This document shows positions 1 through 11,414 of a DNA stretch of 64,000 nt, piece by piece (position 1 is the stretch's first letter; each line of letters starts with the position of its first letter). A program made the translations under genes and the position numbers. The notes under the pieces are model-generated. The model made no database searches, had not been told where the DNA came from, and was given only the letters and a program-made list of their open reading frames with translations. The stretch comes from Diaporthe sp. PMI_573 (lineage: Eukaryota > Ascomycota > Sordariomycetes > Diaporthales > Diaporthaceae), in the NCBI GenBank assembly GCA_021399435.1, contig JAJTUP010000041.1:558001-622000 (forward strand), given 5' to 3'.

Positions 1-1560
1 TGATAAGGAGTCGGTCGTGCCAATCGACTGGACGGCAGATAATTTGCACGGTTATACGGCTTCTTCAGCTCTGCCGCAGCGCGGGACAAGCGAGCAAGTA
101 TATTTGTGTGCGGCATCGAACAACACCAATCAACCACTTGTGTTCACGAAGGGGACCAAACATCTAATGACAATGCAGCACACCTCCTAGGCATGGTAGT
201 TGCCGAGGTGGCCAGAGTTTCCTAGCCCGAACCAATTAACGCACCGAACAGTGTTGTCATCTGATACCAACATCAATTTTTCTAAACAGCAATGCCAGGC
301 TACATGGAGCCAGCAGCGGAGGCCTAACTGCATGGAAGCAAGTGGAGTACTCGCCAGAGTTTTGCAGTTGGATATACTTAGGCGGCAGCTGGGCCACGGT
401 GGTGGTCACTGACGAGTCGCGTCAAAGCTGCAAGGCCAAAGCAGTGGTCCGGCCTGACACGGCTGGAAGCGCTGGACTTCAAAAGATGGGTTCTCGGTGG
501 GCAGCGGCTGAGTTTTTACTGCAACACCCATGTCGGTGCTGTTGCAGGTGAGCCCCCTTGCCCATCTCCCATGCCTTGGTCTGCATGCAAGTGAGCGTCA
601 CTGCAGCACCCGCCTCGGCTCAGAAGGAGGATCTTCCGAAAATTGACCGGGGCAGAATGATGGAGAGCAGACATCAATGTGTGATCCTGAACATTAGGAT
701 CTAAACGGGGTAGCTCTGAATCTGGCATGCGATCTGCAACTGACACTGCTCGTCGGCGCCCCCGATGCGGGTGATTCACGAAAGATAGTGAGGCTCTGTT
801 CGGTCGTGCATCCGAAACTGGACGTCCCCAGACCGTTTACAGTGGGTGGACCCGCTATTGACGGCCTCCAGGATATGGTCGATCACTTGGCAATCTTAAA
901 AACATTGGATGGGGCCAGATTGCGCTCCCCTTCTTCCCTTGGTGCGCATATACGGAGTGAGGGGTCAGCATGGGATGAGAAGCGCCAGAACAAACTTTGA
1001 CAGGAGGTCGATGACTTCATGCAACAGGCGATAAGAAAATGCCAACGGCGCTACGGTGAAGGAATTCAGATGTTTCATGTCGAGTTGATGAGGCTGTCAT
1101 GTTGTGCAGGCCCACCTTCGGCGGCCAGCCCCTGACTCCTAAGCGACGAGTGTGGAAATCCCCTGCGAGTCTGTCTTATTCGAAACAAAAGCCCCCAGCC
1201 GACGTTTCGACAAGTGGGCCGTTTGTTCCCAAGATGGTATTAGTTGATTCGTGGAAAAGCTGCAAACATAAACACGCGGGTAGCCCCTTTTCTTGGCGGC
1301 GGCTCCCAATGGCCCCTTAATTCAGCATCCTCACTGCGACCACGATGCGATCAAGACTCCACCAAGTCAAATCCGGCCGGGCTGTCTGGGCAGGTTCAGG
1401 CAGCTCAGGCAGTCCAAGGGGCGATTGGAGATCCATGATGGATTATTCCCGAGGCTGATGAGCGGAGCAGAGAAGAGCCACTACGGCGCATAGGGGGTTG
1501 CGGACCGACGGAGCGGAGCATGACGAACACCGCATGTGGACTGCAGTGTACACAGCATCG
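1..1560. other. Upstream intergenic region, no gene recognised
   Basis: Base composition is mixed and no reading frame here shows a recognisable domain, signal peptide or spliceable extension. The open frames present are short, overlap on both strands and look like chance. It probably holds the distal promoter of the LPMO gene that starts at 1811. Confidence 0.5.
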
Positions 1561-1565
1561 AATGG

Positions 1566-1571
1566 TATAAA
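1566..1571 (+). promoter_or_regulatory. Possible TATA box of the LPMO gene
   Basis: TATAAA lies 240 bp before the ATG at 1811. It is followed by a pyrimidine-rich leader (about 1600-1800) of the kind found before well-expressed fungal genes, and the ATG sits in a good context (CCAAAATGCG). Confidence 0.45.
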
Positions 1572-1810
1572 GCATGCATCGTCTACGCCTCTCCGGGTCT
1601 CCTGATTATTCTGGCAGTTCATCTCACTTTCAACTCTTCGTCTTCTGATCTTCATCACCGCAGCTGTCGCTTGCGCCATTCTTTCGCCCATTTCGGCTCA
1701 TTCATTCTTTCAACCCTGGTGGTAAACAATCGATTCTCTCGTCACAACTTGAAAAAGTTTCATCTCCCGACTCTTTTCGTCCCCACCAAACAATCACCTA
1801 CCAAGCCAAA

Positions 1811-2818
1811 ATGCGTTCCACATTCGCTGGTGTTGCGGCCTTCGCGGCCACCGCTGCTGCCCACTACAACTTTGAGGCCCTTATCCACAACGACCAGGTC
1901 TCCGAGCCCTACCAGTTCGTCCGTCAGACCACCAACTCAAACTCGCCCATCACCGATGTGACCTCGGACGACTTCATCTGCAACCAGGGTGGCCTGGATG
2001 CCGACATCATGGCCAAGACCAAGACCCAGGAGGTCGCCGCCGGTGACTCGGTCGGCTTCACCATCAACTCCAACCTGGGCCACCCGGGCCCCCTCTCCGT
2101 CTACATGTCCAAGGCCCCCGAGGGTACCGAGGCCGCTGCCTACAAGGGCGACGGCGACTGGTTCAAGGTGTACGAGCTGACCACCTCCTCCATCACCGCG
2201 GAGGGCCTCCAGTGGGCCACCTCTGTTGGCGGCGGCATCAACAACTTCACCTTCACCCTGCCCGAGGACCTCCCCGCGGGTAACTACCTGATGCGCGGCG
2301 AGCACATCGCCCTGCACGGTGCCCAGGAGAAGGGCGGCGCCCAGTTCTACATCGGCTGTGCCCAGCTGACCGTCACCGGATCCGGCGCCGGCTCCCCGGC
2401 CCCGACCGTCAAGATCCCGGGTGTCTACACCGGCTCCGAGGACGGCATCGTCATCAACCTCTACTACCCCGCCCCTACCAGCTACACCGCCCCGGGCCCC
2501 GTCACCTGGCCCAACTCGTGCATCGACCACACCGCCAACTACGCCGACCAGACCTCCGACGGTGACTGCACCAACGACGACGGTGCCGGTGCTTCGTCTG
2601 GCTCTGGCTCTGGCTCTGGCTCTGCCACCGGTGCCCCTGCCGCCACTGGCGCCCCTACCCCCACCGGTGCTGCCCAGTCCTCTGCTCGTCCTACTGCTAC
2701 TGGCGCCGCTGGTGTCTCTGGCAGCGCCGCCGCTGCCCAGCCCACTGAGGCTGCCGACGAGTCCAGCTGCACCAAGAAGCGCTCCAACAAGAAGCGTGGC
2801 ATGAAGCTGATGGCTTAA
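1811..2818 (+). CDS. AA9 lytic polysaccharide monooxygenase (formerly GH61), secreted
   Basis: Predicted copper-dependent LPMO that oxidatively cleaves cellulose or other beta-glucans outside the cell. The protein has 335 residues and no intron. Residues 1-17 form a short signal peptide; cleavage leaves His18 at the mature N-terminus, as the copper histidine brace requires. The second brace histidine is His91 in the G-HPGP motif. His169 (ALHG), Gln178 and axial Tyr180 (AQFY) form the rest of the AA9 active site. Cys57 and Cys183 are the likely conserved disulfide pair. The catalytic domain ends near residue 250. A Gly/Ser then Ala/Thr/Pro-rich linker follows (about 257-315), and the protein ends in a short basic tail with KKRSNKKR instead of a CBM1 cellulose-binding module. 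Codon use is strongly C/G-ending, as in highly expressed genes. Family assignment is firm; the substrate and C1/C4 regioselectivity are not determined. Confidence 0.93.
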   Translation: MRSTFAGVAAFAATAAAHYNFEALIHNDQVSEPYQFVRQTTNSNSPITDVTSDDFICNQGGLDADIMAKTKTQEVAAGDSVGFTINSNLGHPGPLSVYMSKAPEGTEAAAYKGDGDWFKVYELTTSSITAEGLQWATSVGGGINNFTFTLPEDLPAGNYLMRGEHIALHGAQEKGGAQFYIGCAQLTVTGSGAGSPAPTVKIPGVYTGSEDGIVINLYYPAPTSYTAPGPVTWPNSCIDHTANYADQTSDGDCTNDDGAGASSGSGSGSGSATGAPAATGAPTPTGAAQSSARPTATGAAGVSGSAAAAQPTEAADESSCTKKRSNKKRGMKLMA

Positions 2819-3745
2819 GTCTCTCCTGAGTGTTGTTTGGGGTGGGCTTTGTCCGTGTTGTGAATACTTGTGGCTGCTGCAGTTGTGGCGGCCTCTTCGT
2901 TGTATATATACCCCAGTGTCCTCCTCGGGGCATTGAACCTGCATAGCGATAGAGGTGCGATAGATTCGGAGAGTCGAGTTTTCTTGACCTTGTGGCAGCT
3001 TGGAAACTTCCTGTCCATGGTTTTGACTTGTCTGTACAGTATAGCAATGATCAACCAATTGCCAAATTCTGATCCTGCACATATTATTTGCCGTGTTCTG
3101 TGTCACTGCATGTCGTGATTGGCCCAAACTTGAGTGCTTTTGACCTGGGCTCGGGGTGTGAGTAGTCTGGAACTTGCTGAAACCTCAGTCTGATGTGGAA
3201 TACACTGTGGTTCATCAAGTGAGTGAGTGAAAGTGCTTGAATGTTATTCACAGGAGAATGTGCCGTACAAGACCGGCAATCCTGCGCACACTCAGTGACA
3301 CTCGTGGCAAAGCTCTTGTGTCTTTTATGGCGCGCACGACCACGGTCCCTGTTCACATTGAGTTGCCCAGACATTACCATCGAGGATCCTCGGCGAAGCC
3401 AGCTCGGACCTAACTTTCGTGAATGTGGAGATTCATGACATCTTTTGGCAGGCCATTGTTTCAGCACCTAATTACTTGGGTGCGATATGTGGTGCAGCTT
3501 GGTTCCAAGGTTGTGAGGCTACATATGCCTTTTCTTCCCTTTTCTACGATGACGCAACAATCAGAGGGGCATGAGAACCAATTCCAAAGACAGTCTGCAA
3601 GATTTCTGAGTAAGTGCTCGTGTATTGCTGATACCGCACTTCAAAGTTACTACAACATTGCTCAAGTGTGTTACTCAATTGCTCCCGCCACTTAGCAGTT
3701 ATCATTGATGTTGTTGACTTGATCATGCGGCAGGTGTCACACGGA
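2819..3745. other. LPMO 3' flank, no gene recognised
   Basis: This holds the 3' untranslated region of the LPMO and about 800 bp of ordinary intergenic sequence. Open frames on both strands have no recognisable domain. Confidence 0.5.
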
Positions 3746-3746
3746 A

Positions 3747-4200
3747 GAGTATCTCTACATTACCCTTATTTTTTACCCAAAAAGCATGTAACCTAGTTTA
3801 TTAAATAGCCTGATTTCTAAAGTTTATCTATATTTAGTTTAGTTACTATTAGGATTAGGATTAGCTAGTTATTTATAACTAAAGATAATAGGTCTGTAAG
3901 GCGAATTTTCCGGCCTCGCCATTTCTGCACCAGAGCCAACCCTCGCGTGCCCGCGGGTAAGACAATGTTAGAAGGACTGTAAAGAGGGTTGACAGAAGCC
4001 TACTCGAATTTAATATAAAGTTGTCCAAACTACTTTCAAGCATACCAACAAGACCTCCAGGCACCCTACTGCTACCTGACCCATTCAATCCACTAACCTT
4101 TAGAATAAAGTTGTCCGAACCATTCTTAAACGTCCTAATTTGCCTCAGGCACCCTACTGCGACCTTGCCGAATGAAACCCACTGCTGAAGACACTATTCT
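3747..4200 (+). repeat. 5'-truncated copy of a ~510-bp dispersed repeat (probable LTR), RIPed, with a tandem terminal duplication
   Basis: From about 3747 to 4104 the sequence aligns with the 3' two-thirds of the repeat at 24009-24518 and with the inverted copy at 36909-37441. Compared with the 24-kb copy it carries many C-to-T and G-to-A changes, including the GTCAGGGTTAGGG stretch turned into ATTAGGATTAGGA. The last ~95 bp (from AATAAAGTTGTCC) occur twice in tandem, at about 4010-4104 and 4105-4200. Confidence 0.7.
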
Positions 4201-4431
4201 TTAGATAAGTATATACTTTTTAAGGTATTTTTTATTTTTATATATTATTATAGATAATATATATAGATTGTGTAGAAATAAGAAGCTATAAGCGTTGCTA
4301 ATGTATTTTATTTAAAGAGTAGAAGCTTTATAGGTTGTGGAAACTAGATAAATGTTTGATTTGCTATAGAAAGAGAAATAAAGAATCTTTTCTTCTAGTA
4401 CTTTAATGTAGTATAATTGCCTTGTTATTGT

Positions 4432-4747
4432 TGTCGGGCATAGTGTTTTACTCATTTGGCTCTTCGGCCTCATTTGGCTCTTCGGCCTCATTTAGCTCTT
4501 CGGCCTTATTTAGCTTTTCGGCATTGTTTGGCTCGGTGGCTCTATTTAGCTCTTTGGCCCTGCTTGGCTCTATTTAGCTTTTACCCCGCTTAGCTCTTTG
4601 TCCCTCTAGCCCAACATAAAACAGGTCTCTGCTCTTCCCCTCTTCCGTAGCTTAGAAGAAAAACTCAATTATCTTATTATCTTATCTGTATCTGTATACC
4701 TGTGTCTGGAATCTGATCCCTTTTTGCCTCCTAGGCACCTAGTAACA
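4432..4747 (+). repeat. Possible LTR (TG...CA) of a decayed retroelement
   Basis: The segment starts TGTCGGGCATAG and ends CCTAGTAACA, so it has the TG...CA ends of an LTR. It is less AT-rich than its flanks and contains a degenerate tandem repeat. No 5-bp target duplication is visible (ATTGT on the left, GGATT on the right), so if it is an LTR it would be the 5' LTR of the wrecked element to its right. Confidence 0.35.
4450..4600 (+). repeat. 18-bp tandem repeat, CATTTGGCTCTTCGGCCT
   Basis: About seven degenerate units in a row with the core TTTGGCTCTTCGGCC. The first three are nearly perfect; later ones drift to TTTAGCTTTTCGGC and TTTAGCTCTTTGGCC, the direction expected of RIP or deamination. 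Confidence 0.7.
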
Positions 4748-6213
4748 GGATTCTCTTTTTTCGCGCAGATGCACCCCTTTCCTTCTAGTCGGAGGGAGGG
4801 AGGGGGTGGTCTGTAGAACAGGCAGCTTGGTTGTCCGGTTGCCCGTTTTTATTATAATATAATTATTCTAATTGCTAATAATATTATAAGATAAATCTTT
4901 TGTAACAAATGTTATATAAGTTATACTAGCTTATCGTTAAAGCATAATTTTATATGTATAAATATTTCTTGTCTTTATTATAGAGGGATTGTATAAGAGA
5001 TTTGGCCTTGTATTTATTATAATATTGAAAATATCTAAAATAATGTATAAGAATCCGATAAATAAACCTTGTAACCAGATCTTAATTTTAGGTAAGGCAG
5101 ATTACTTACCCGCTATAGGCTTAGAAGATATAAAGTTAGACTATTAAGCGACGTTTAAACGTAATTATGCCCTATACTTTATCTTGCCTATCCTTAAACT
5201 TGTTCCGGGAGGTTTTCTACCTAATAGTTTAGTCTTCTGCTCATAATATATAAATGCTAAAGACTTTTTATTTCTTTTCCTTCTTTACAATATAATAGTA
5301 GATAGTATATCTTATACTTAAGCCTTCTGATAGACCTTCTAAGGTTCTATGCCTTATTAGGAAAGATTGAAAATCTTTTATAAGAATCCTAGTTCTTAGT
5401 TTACGTTAAAAGCTTAATAAAAAATAGAAGAACTGTATCTTAAAAATAATATTACATTTCGAGCATATATAATAGTATAGACCTTATAATACTTTTAAGT
5501 CTATATTATTAAGTTTTTAACAAATTGTTTTATTTAAGCAAGTTTTTGTAAATATATAGGTATTAATCTCAGAAGAAATGCGGCATATAGGAATTATGTA
5601 AGACGAGTGACTATATGTGTTTAATGTCCCTTATAATGGGATCCTTATAATGATGTGGTAAATTAGAAAGCAATTTTAGCCTATGATGATAACGATGCGA
5701 CCTAGTGTCTTTCCTTAAACAACCCTCGATAAAGTTGCCTGTGACAGGCTAAGGTGAGCATATAGGCTGAGGAATGTGTGTTTAGCTGCCTTATAGTAGG
5801 AAAAACTATCTACTCTAAGCTTCCTTAAGGTTAAGTAAAACTCTTGGTAGTATATGTAGAATAGGTGAGTCTTAGAGGCTATATAAGGCTTATTTAAGCA
5901 TAACTATTATTCCTTCTTTCTTAAAGCTATCTAGGACTTTACAGTAAACTACTTAATCTCTAGATCTTAAAATATTTAGGATCTACGGCTTTTGAAACTA
6001 AGAATTAGAAGCTTGAATAAGAATAGCAATAAACGTCTAAAATAAAGATATAAAGACTGATAAGGGCTTCTGAGCCTATCAATATTAAAAGGCTTCTCAC
6101 CCTTTATCAATGAATTATAGAATTCTTGTCGTGATATTCAAGAAATCATTTGCGTCGTGAATTTCAGGATACTCGACTCATCTATTTAAAGTTGAAGGGT
6201 ATTTTGGATAGTA
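4748..6213. other. AT-rich RIPed remnant sequence
   Basis: Very AT-rich with dense TA dinucleotides and no long open frame. It is most likely the internal region of a mutated retroelement, but I could not read any domain from it. Confidence 0.45.
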
Positions 6214-8068
6214 AGTCAAGTGGCCCCCTTTCCGCCAGCCCCCCCTTCCGCCCACCAAATCGCCACGCCCACCACAACTACCCTTCGGCTTCGTCGTCGT
6301 CTGACGATAACGACCTGCCCACCACGATACAATCTTCTTCTTCTATGGTATTTTTAGACCCTTCTTCGTCTGTTAACTCAGCTTCAATTGCCCCGGCCTC
6401 GATTTGCGCCCTCCGAATTGCCCGAATAGTCACGAACCTTGAGTTAGGGCTTGTTTCGACCTTCCTTCTCTTCGTTAGCCTTGTAGCTTCCAATTGACTC
6501 TTTAGCTTCTGGTTTTCTCTAAGGGCATTCCCTAATTACTAGTCTTTCTCGTTATATACTTTACTAACCTTTCTAAAGAGAATTCGCTGAGTTATGGTTG
6601 AGTGTTTCTGAGGGTCGAAATCCTTTAGAGCAGCCTAAACCTCTCGGGACACTAATAGGGTTGCCAATACATAGTTTCTCGCTATAATAGAGTCTTAACT
6701 AGCTAAATGAGACCCTCTGATTCTTATGGTAGTACTTAAATTAGTTGTAGATATCGTTATGTTGGTATTTTTGACGAGAAGGCAGCTTATTAGTAGTTTT
6801 GCTATATTAACAGGCTATAGACCGGTTCCTTGCTAGCTATTAAGTATGTAGCTTTCTTCTAAACTAGCTAATCTTGCCTTCTAATAGCAGTGTAGAAATA
6901 AATACTTTCTATTAAGAGTATCGTTAGTATAGAGATTAATTAGACTAGCTTCCTTCTAATAGGCTTCCTTTAGACTAGAGAAGACCCCTATATTAAGAGG
7001 TTATAGTATGTATAATATATATAGCGGCAAGTAAACATAATATATCTTATTTAAGAAGCACATCTATATAAAGTTAAGTATAGTGTAGCTTTTATGCCTA
7101 TCTAGAACTAATAAACACCACTCTCTTAGGTTATTTAGCTTCATTTAAAGGATAAAGACCTTCTCTAGCCATTTAAGGGCGACGGCGTTATCTATCCAGC
7201 TATTTGGTATAGCTATAAACTCCTAGTCTTGAAGCCCTTCAAGCAATTTAAACCACTACTATTAGACTATTTTTCCCTTAAAGATTACGAGTAGAAGGTA
7301 TGCTTTACCCGTGGTAGAGATATACTTGATAAAGGAGGTCTATATACGTAATCTATTACTTTTTCAAAGCACAACCTTCCTTCCAGTAGGGCTGAGGACG
7401 ATGCCGTTCTTTTCTTCACCCTTGGCAACACCTGCTTCGTTAGCATTATAGCGATTTTCTAGCTTGATTTTGGCAATAGCTAAGAGGCAAAAGATAGTAA
7501 ACTAGTCTCTAATTATCATTATATTTGCCCTATTAGTATGGCTTAAGTACATCCCTCAGCTTCTATAGCTCTAAATCTCTGGGTTTCTTACAAGAAAAGC
7601 AACTAACTAGCTTCGACCAAGTAGTAGTAGTTGAGTCTAAGATGTAGTCATCTAAGTAGCGAAGACCCTTAGTTTAAAATAGGTTATAGGTAGCCCTAGT
7701 AACGCCTAAGTAAGGGTAAATTTAAGTAACTTACTTTTCTAAAACGGTAATAGCCTTATCTATGGTTCTACTGCCTTTATTTTACTTTAGGCGCCAGCGA
7801 GGCGACCTCGAAGTATGCTTATCAGAATACCCTAATATGAGGAGGCCTCTTGCCTACTAGCGCCGTTTATGACGGCTTTAAGTACCACCAGCATGTTTTC
7901 TTCAGTGTATTGCTTCATTTCGTGATGATGATGGGGTATGAGAAGTTTGAAGGGAAGAGAAAAATCTGGTAGAAAGAAATAGTAGTCGAAGGAAGGAAGG
8001 GTGCCTGACGCGTACGCGCGTCTAGAATGGGCGGAATCAGGGGGTGGCGGAAAGGGGGCCACTTGACT
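6214..8068 (-). mobile_element. pogo/Fot1-type DNA transposon, RIPed (1,855 bp)
   Basis: Inverted ends read AGTCAAGTGGCCCCCTTTCC from the left (6214 on) and the same sequence on the minus strand from 8068. They are flanked by TA on both sides (6212-6213 and 8069-8070), the target duplication of the Tc1/mariner/pogo group. The interior holds one minus-strand transposase relic. The GC-rich ends and AT-rich middle suggest RIP acted mainly on the body. Confidence 0.85.
6278..7918 (-). pseudogene. pogo/Fot1-like transposase, inactivated by RIP
   Basis: Read on the minus strand, the frame starts at 7918 with MKQYTEENM, the start of a pogo-type helix-turn-helix (psq) domain. After an early stop it goes on with a GI-P/L-ISTLRGRLAGA motif, the recognition helix region of Fot1-like transposases. 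The body is AT-rich and broken by many stops at former CAG/TGG codons. The last ~70 residues are open again and end in an acidic tail (SSDDDEAEG). The span of 1,641 bp fits the usual ~540-residue Fot1-family transposase. Confidence 0.75.
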
Positions 8069-8596
8069 TACATTGAACCCGAGTTGCTTTGATAGAAGGC
8101 TCGGTTGCCGTCGCAAAAAAGGTGTTCCGCCATTGACCTGAATCGTACGGCTACAACAAAAAGGTTAACACCCTCCAAGCCAGGCTTCCCGGAGAATTAT
8201 GTCTCCGACGTCCGGACCTATTAGGATTATATGCCTTGCCTTCTTTAGAAGATCCAGGAGGCTTGCATTGCTGTCGTAGCAAGATATTTAGGAAAGCGGA
8301 TATTCGCACCCAAAAAAACGGATGGCGCACCCAATTTGTTTACTAAGCAGCGCTTGGCCTCGCATGAGTAAATTGTCTACTCGATGCGATGGGTCGTACA
8401 AAGGGGCCCTGGCCCCTGAGTGCTGCTGACAAGGGTTCATCCAATTACAGATATAGCAATTTCCAATTTTGTCATGTTGTAGTCAGTGTTTAAGAATGAA
8501 TGGTCTATCTAATAATGAGGCCGGGAATGCCCTTAGTCAAGAGAATGAAGCATTACTTGGACCCCCCAGCGACTTTAAATGTTTACTCGTCTTACC
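8069..8596. other. Segment between the pogo and hAT relics
   Basis: Mixed composition, no convincing frame. It may include the 5' end of the hAT element that follows, but no terminal repeat could be fixed. Confidence 0.4.
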
Positions 8597-9720
8597 GACG
8601 GTCTAAGGCTACGACGCGATAATAACACTTATTGGAATTCGTGGTACTGCATAGCCGAATGGGTCCTTAGGCCCAAAATCCGGCAAGCTATCACTATATT
8701 TTGTGCTCAGGAGCCGGCTCTGCAGGACAATATTCTGACTCCAGCTAACTAGACGACCATAGCTGAGACTTATAAATTTCTCGAGCCATTTTATAATGCT
8801 ACAATAGCCAATAAAGGCATAGGGATTTCCATCTCTGACGTTCTGCCTGCCATAGACTATCTCTTGCATCACATTAAGGCGGCCAAGAAGGCCACCACCA
8901 TCCCCTACCTGGCAACTATAATGGAGACCGCGTGGGCAAAACTGGCCGACTACTATAAATTAACAGAAGATTTGCCGGTCTATTCAGTAGCGACGGTATT
9001 AAATCCTTCCCTCAAGTGGGCATACATGGAGAAGACTTAGGAGGACAAGACTGAATGGATTGAGAGGACTAAAGCCCGCGTATGCAAGCTATAGAGGGAG
9101 GCGTATAAATCAACCGCCTCCTTACCTATTCTTCCACCAGTTTTTACACAGGAACCAACTACAAGGCGACTAAATGGGTACAAAGTGTGGATGAAAGAGC
9201 AAAAGGCTACCATTTTCAATATGGAGGATGACGAGTATAAAGTATACTGCCGTGAGCCTGTGATGATGGTATCGGATCTGCTGAAATGGTGGTTGGAACC
9301 AGCGCAGCGACGGCGTTTCCCTAACTTATCATTGGTGGCCATTGACATTCTATCGATTGCGCCGATGTCTACTGAGACAGAGCGACTCTTCTCCAAGGCC
9401 AAACTCTCGGTAACAGACCAGCGATGATCTATGTATATCGAAACGTTGAATCTCTTGGAATGCCTACGATCCTGGGACAGCAGCGTTCTGATAGTCCCAT
9501 CCGAGGTAAGTTTTCTGCTTTGTCAGATGCGCGGTTGTCTAAGTGTGTCTAGTGTCGCTATGTACGGCAGCTGCCGGCACCATCTCCAATGCTTAGTATT
9601 CAGGAAAGGGACTAGCAAGGCGGCGGGTGAGGCAATTCGACGACGGCGTTGGGAGCTTTGGAGGCAGCATGGCATGTATGAGGAGGGCAGGCCGCAAGTC
9701 TGGTTAATTTGTTCAGACTA
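8597..9720 (+). pseudogene. hAT-family transposase fragment
   Basis: One frame reads as the C-terminal half of a hAT transposase with three in-frame stops (near 8750, 9038 and 9091). Visible pieces are RDNNTYWNSWY, the helical stretch ending FLEPFYNATIANKG, ISDVLPAIDYLLHHI, and then the dimerisation domain with KWWLEP..RRRFPNLSLVAIDILSI followed by MSTETERLFSKA. The hAT C-terminal signature (W-W...FP.L...A.D.L.I....TE R.FS) is complete. The N-terminal BED finger and first catalytic Asp region are missing or unreadable. Confidence 0.85.
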
Positions 9721-9739
9721 ATAGTGTAGGGCTTCGGCC

Positions 9740-10400
9740 ACACTGTTTTTTTTTTATCAACTGTTTATTGGTCTATCTGCTATCTGCTCAGCCTTCCGAC
9801 TGCTCTTCAGCCCTAAGCTCGTATACAAGGTCAATAATGGCTTTGTATATCTGCTTATAGTCCTCCTTTAACGACACCTCAAACTTTCCCCATAGCCTTG
9901 TGTCCTTTAATATTCCTTCTACTCATTAAAACACATCAGATTAATTGTTAACAACAAACCAATATATCTAGATTAAGATAAGGCAGGTTTAAGGTTTAAG
10001 CCCTGCTATTTAAGCTTTAGATAGGCTATCTCTGCGAATTTGGCTACAAATAAGTTCTTTTTTGCTTTCTGCCAGCTTAGCAATAGCTTTATAGAAATCT
10101 GTTGGATATTGGTTAAATCTCTTAACCATTTTGCCTTCTACTAAAGTTAGTAGCTATATGTTTAGATATGGGCTATAGTCTCTATAGGCCTACTTAGCAA
10201 AGGTTTTCTTAGAATCTTGTGTATTCCTATAGTTTCCTTGGAGAATCCTATAAAAGTATATGTTAATATAGATATTAAGGGAAAGAGGTATTGACTAAAA
10301 CTACAGCTATAGGATTGTCACATTTTATATAGGAACCGCGTTAAGACGATTTGGTCTTTACCGTATGACTAATTGCCCTACTTTCTAGTCTATGGCGCCG
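9740..10400 (-). pseudogene. Possible RIPed accessory reading frame on the opposite strand of the hAT element
   Basis: On the minus strand, about 9800-10200 reads as protein-like pieces with stops (VEGILKDTRLWGKFEVSLKED, YKAIIDLVYELRAEEQSEG, KMVKRFNQYPTDFYKAIAKL). The family is not recognised. Its tail-to-tail position next to the hAT relic suggests it belonged to the same element. Confidence 0.35.
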
Positions 10401-10610
10401 CCACAAGCGGTTCTCACTAGCCTTGTCTATACAGCTGTTACAAGGCTGTCTATATTTTCTGGGCCACGTGCCACAATTGTATTCTAAACCTACTATTATC
10501 GGCATTGTATTTTTAAAAAAAACGCTGGGGTGTTTAAGCGTTTACCACTATATGAAGGGACCGCCTACATACTGCTTAAGAAGCGTACGTACACGGATTA
10601 AAAACGAAAC

Positions 10611-10874
10611 CACCTAATAGTGTAGACCACAGTTTGCACTGTTAGTTTAGTTTGGCCGTGATGAACAGACCAACAGTTCAGTTTGCCTTTCTCAGGCAGA
10701 CTGATAGTTTAGTTTGGGCCAGTCAAGCAGACTGATAGTTTAGTTTGGCCACGTCAGGCGGACTGGCAGTTTAGTGTAGCCAAGTCAAATGGGTCGGCAG
10801 TTTAGTGTGGCCAAGTCAAACAGACTAATGGATCGGTTTGAGGTCTCCAAACCGAACGGTTGCACTATTAGGAG
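10611..10874. repeat. 264-bp segment bounded by inverted CCTAATAGTG / CACTATTAGG with internal TTTAGT(T/G)TGGCC repeats
   Basis: The ends are a perfect 10-bp inverted repeat. Inside, five to six copies of a ~35-bp unit carry AGTTTAGTTTGGCCA and related forms together with AGACTGATAG. Such subterminal repeat arrays are typical of hAT element ends, so this is either the right end of the hAT relic at 8.6 kb or a small non-autonomous relative. No 8-bp target duplication was found. Confidence 0.55.
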
Positions 10875-11410
10875 CCCTGGACTCCGTATTGCTCTTGCTG
10901 AAAGACTGGTCCGGCTTGAAAAATCAAATAAGTAAAGTCTTCGCAGATGGACCTCTCGAATGAGGTGTCGCCAGCTTCACCGTATAGTTTTCTGTCTGGT
11001 TCGACGTTCCGCTCTGGACCTGTATATGATTACTGTTCATACTTGGTAGAGGAACTCACGATACGAAATGTACTAGTCTGCATGAGTAGTGCTGGATGGG
11101 TATATTCCTACATGACAGTTGGGCTGAGGACCCTATGTAGCGGTCATCTAAGTCAGATATCTACCTAGGTACCAATAGATTGCGACATACCCAATAGTCA
11201 AAATGTGAACCGGTCAAGTGTTATCAGAGATCATTTAGCCATGCCTGTAAAATTACAAGTAGCTAAGCTGATTCATATTTACGAGTTCGACATAGGTCCT
11301 TCTTTCCTACCAATACCCCCCTTTCCCTCTTTGCTCTGCCCACTGTCCCAAATGTTACCCTTCCCATTCCGCCACCATCTCCCATGCAGCGAATGGGATT
11401 CTGTCTTCTC
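10875..11410. other. Intergenic, no gene recognised
   Basis: Ordinary composition. It probably contains the 3' untranslated region of the minus-strand esterase that ends at 11415. Confidence 0.45.
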
Positions 11411-11414
11411 CTCC

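Noticed and set aside
2421..2804. Pro/Thr-rich plus-strand frame inside the LPMO
   Set aside because: Out-of-frame reading of the Gly/Ser/Ala linker.
1937..3127. Long minus-strand open frame opposite the LPMO gene
   Set aside because: It is a shadow produced by the C-ending codon bias of the LPMO; its translation is low-complexity Gly/Val/Arg without any family.
9719..9760. Bacterial-type terminator (hairpin with TTCG loop followed by T-run)
   Set aside because: The genome is fungal and the hairpin is part of the hAT end sequence.
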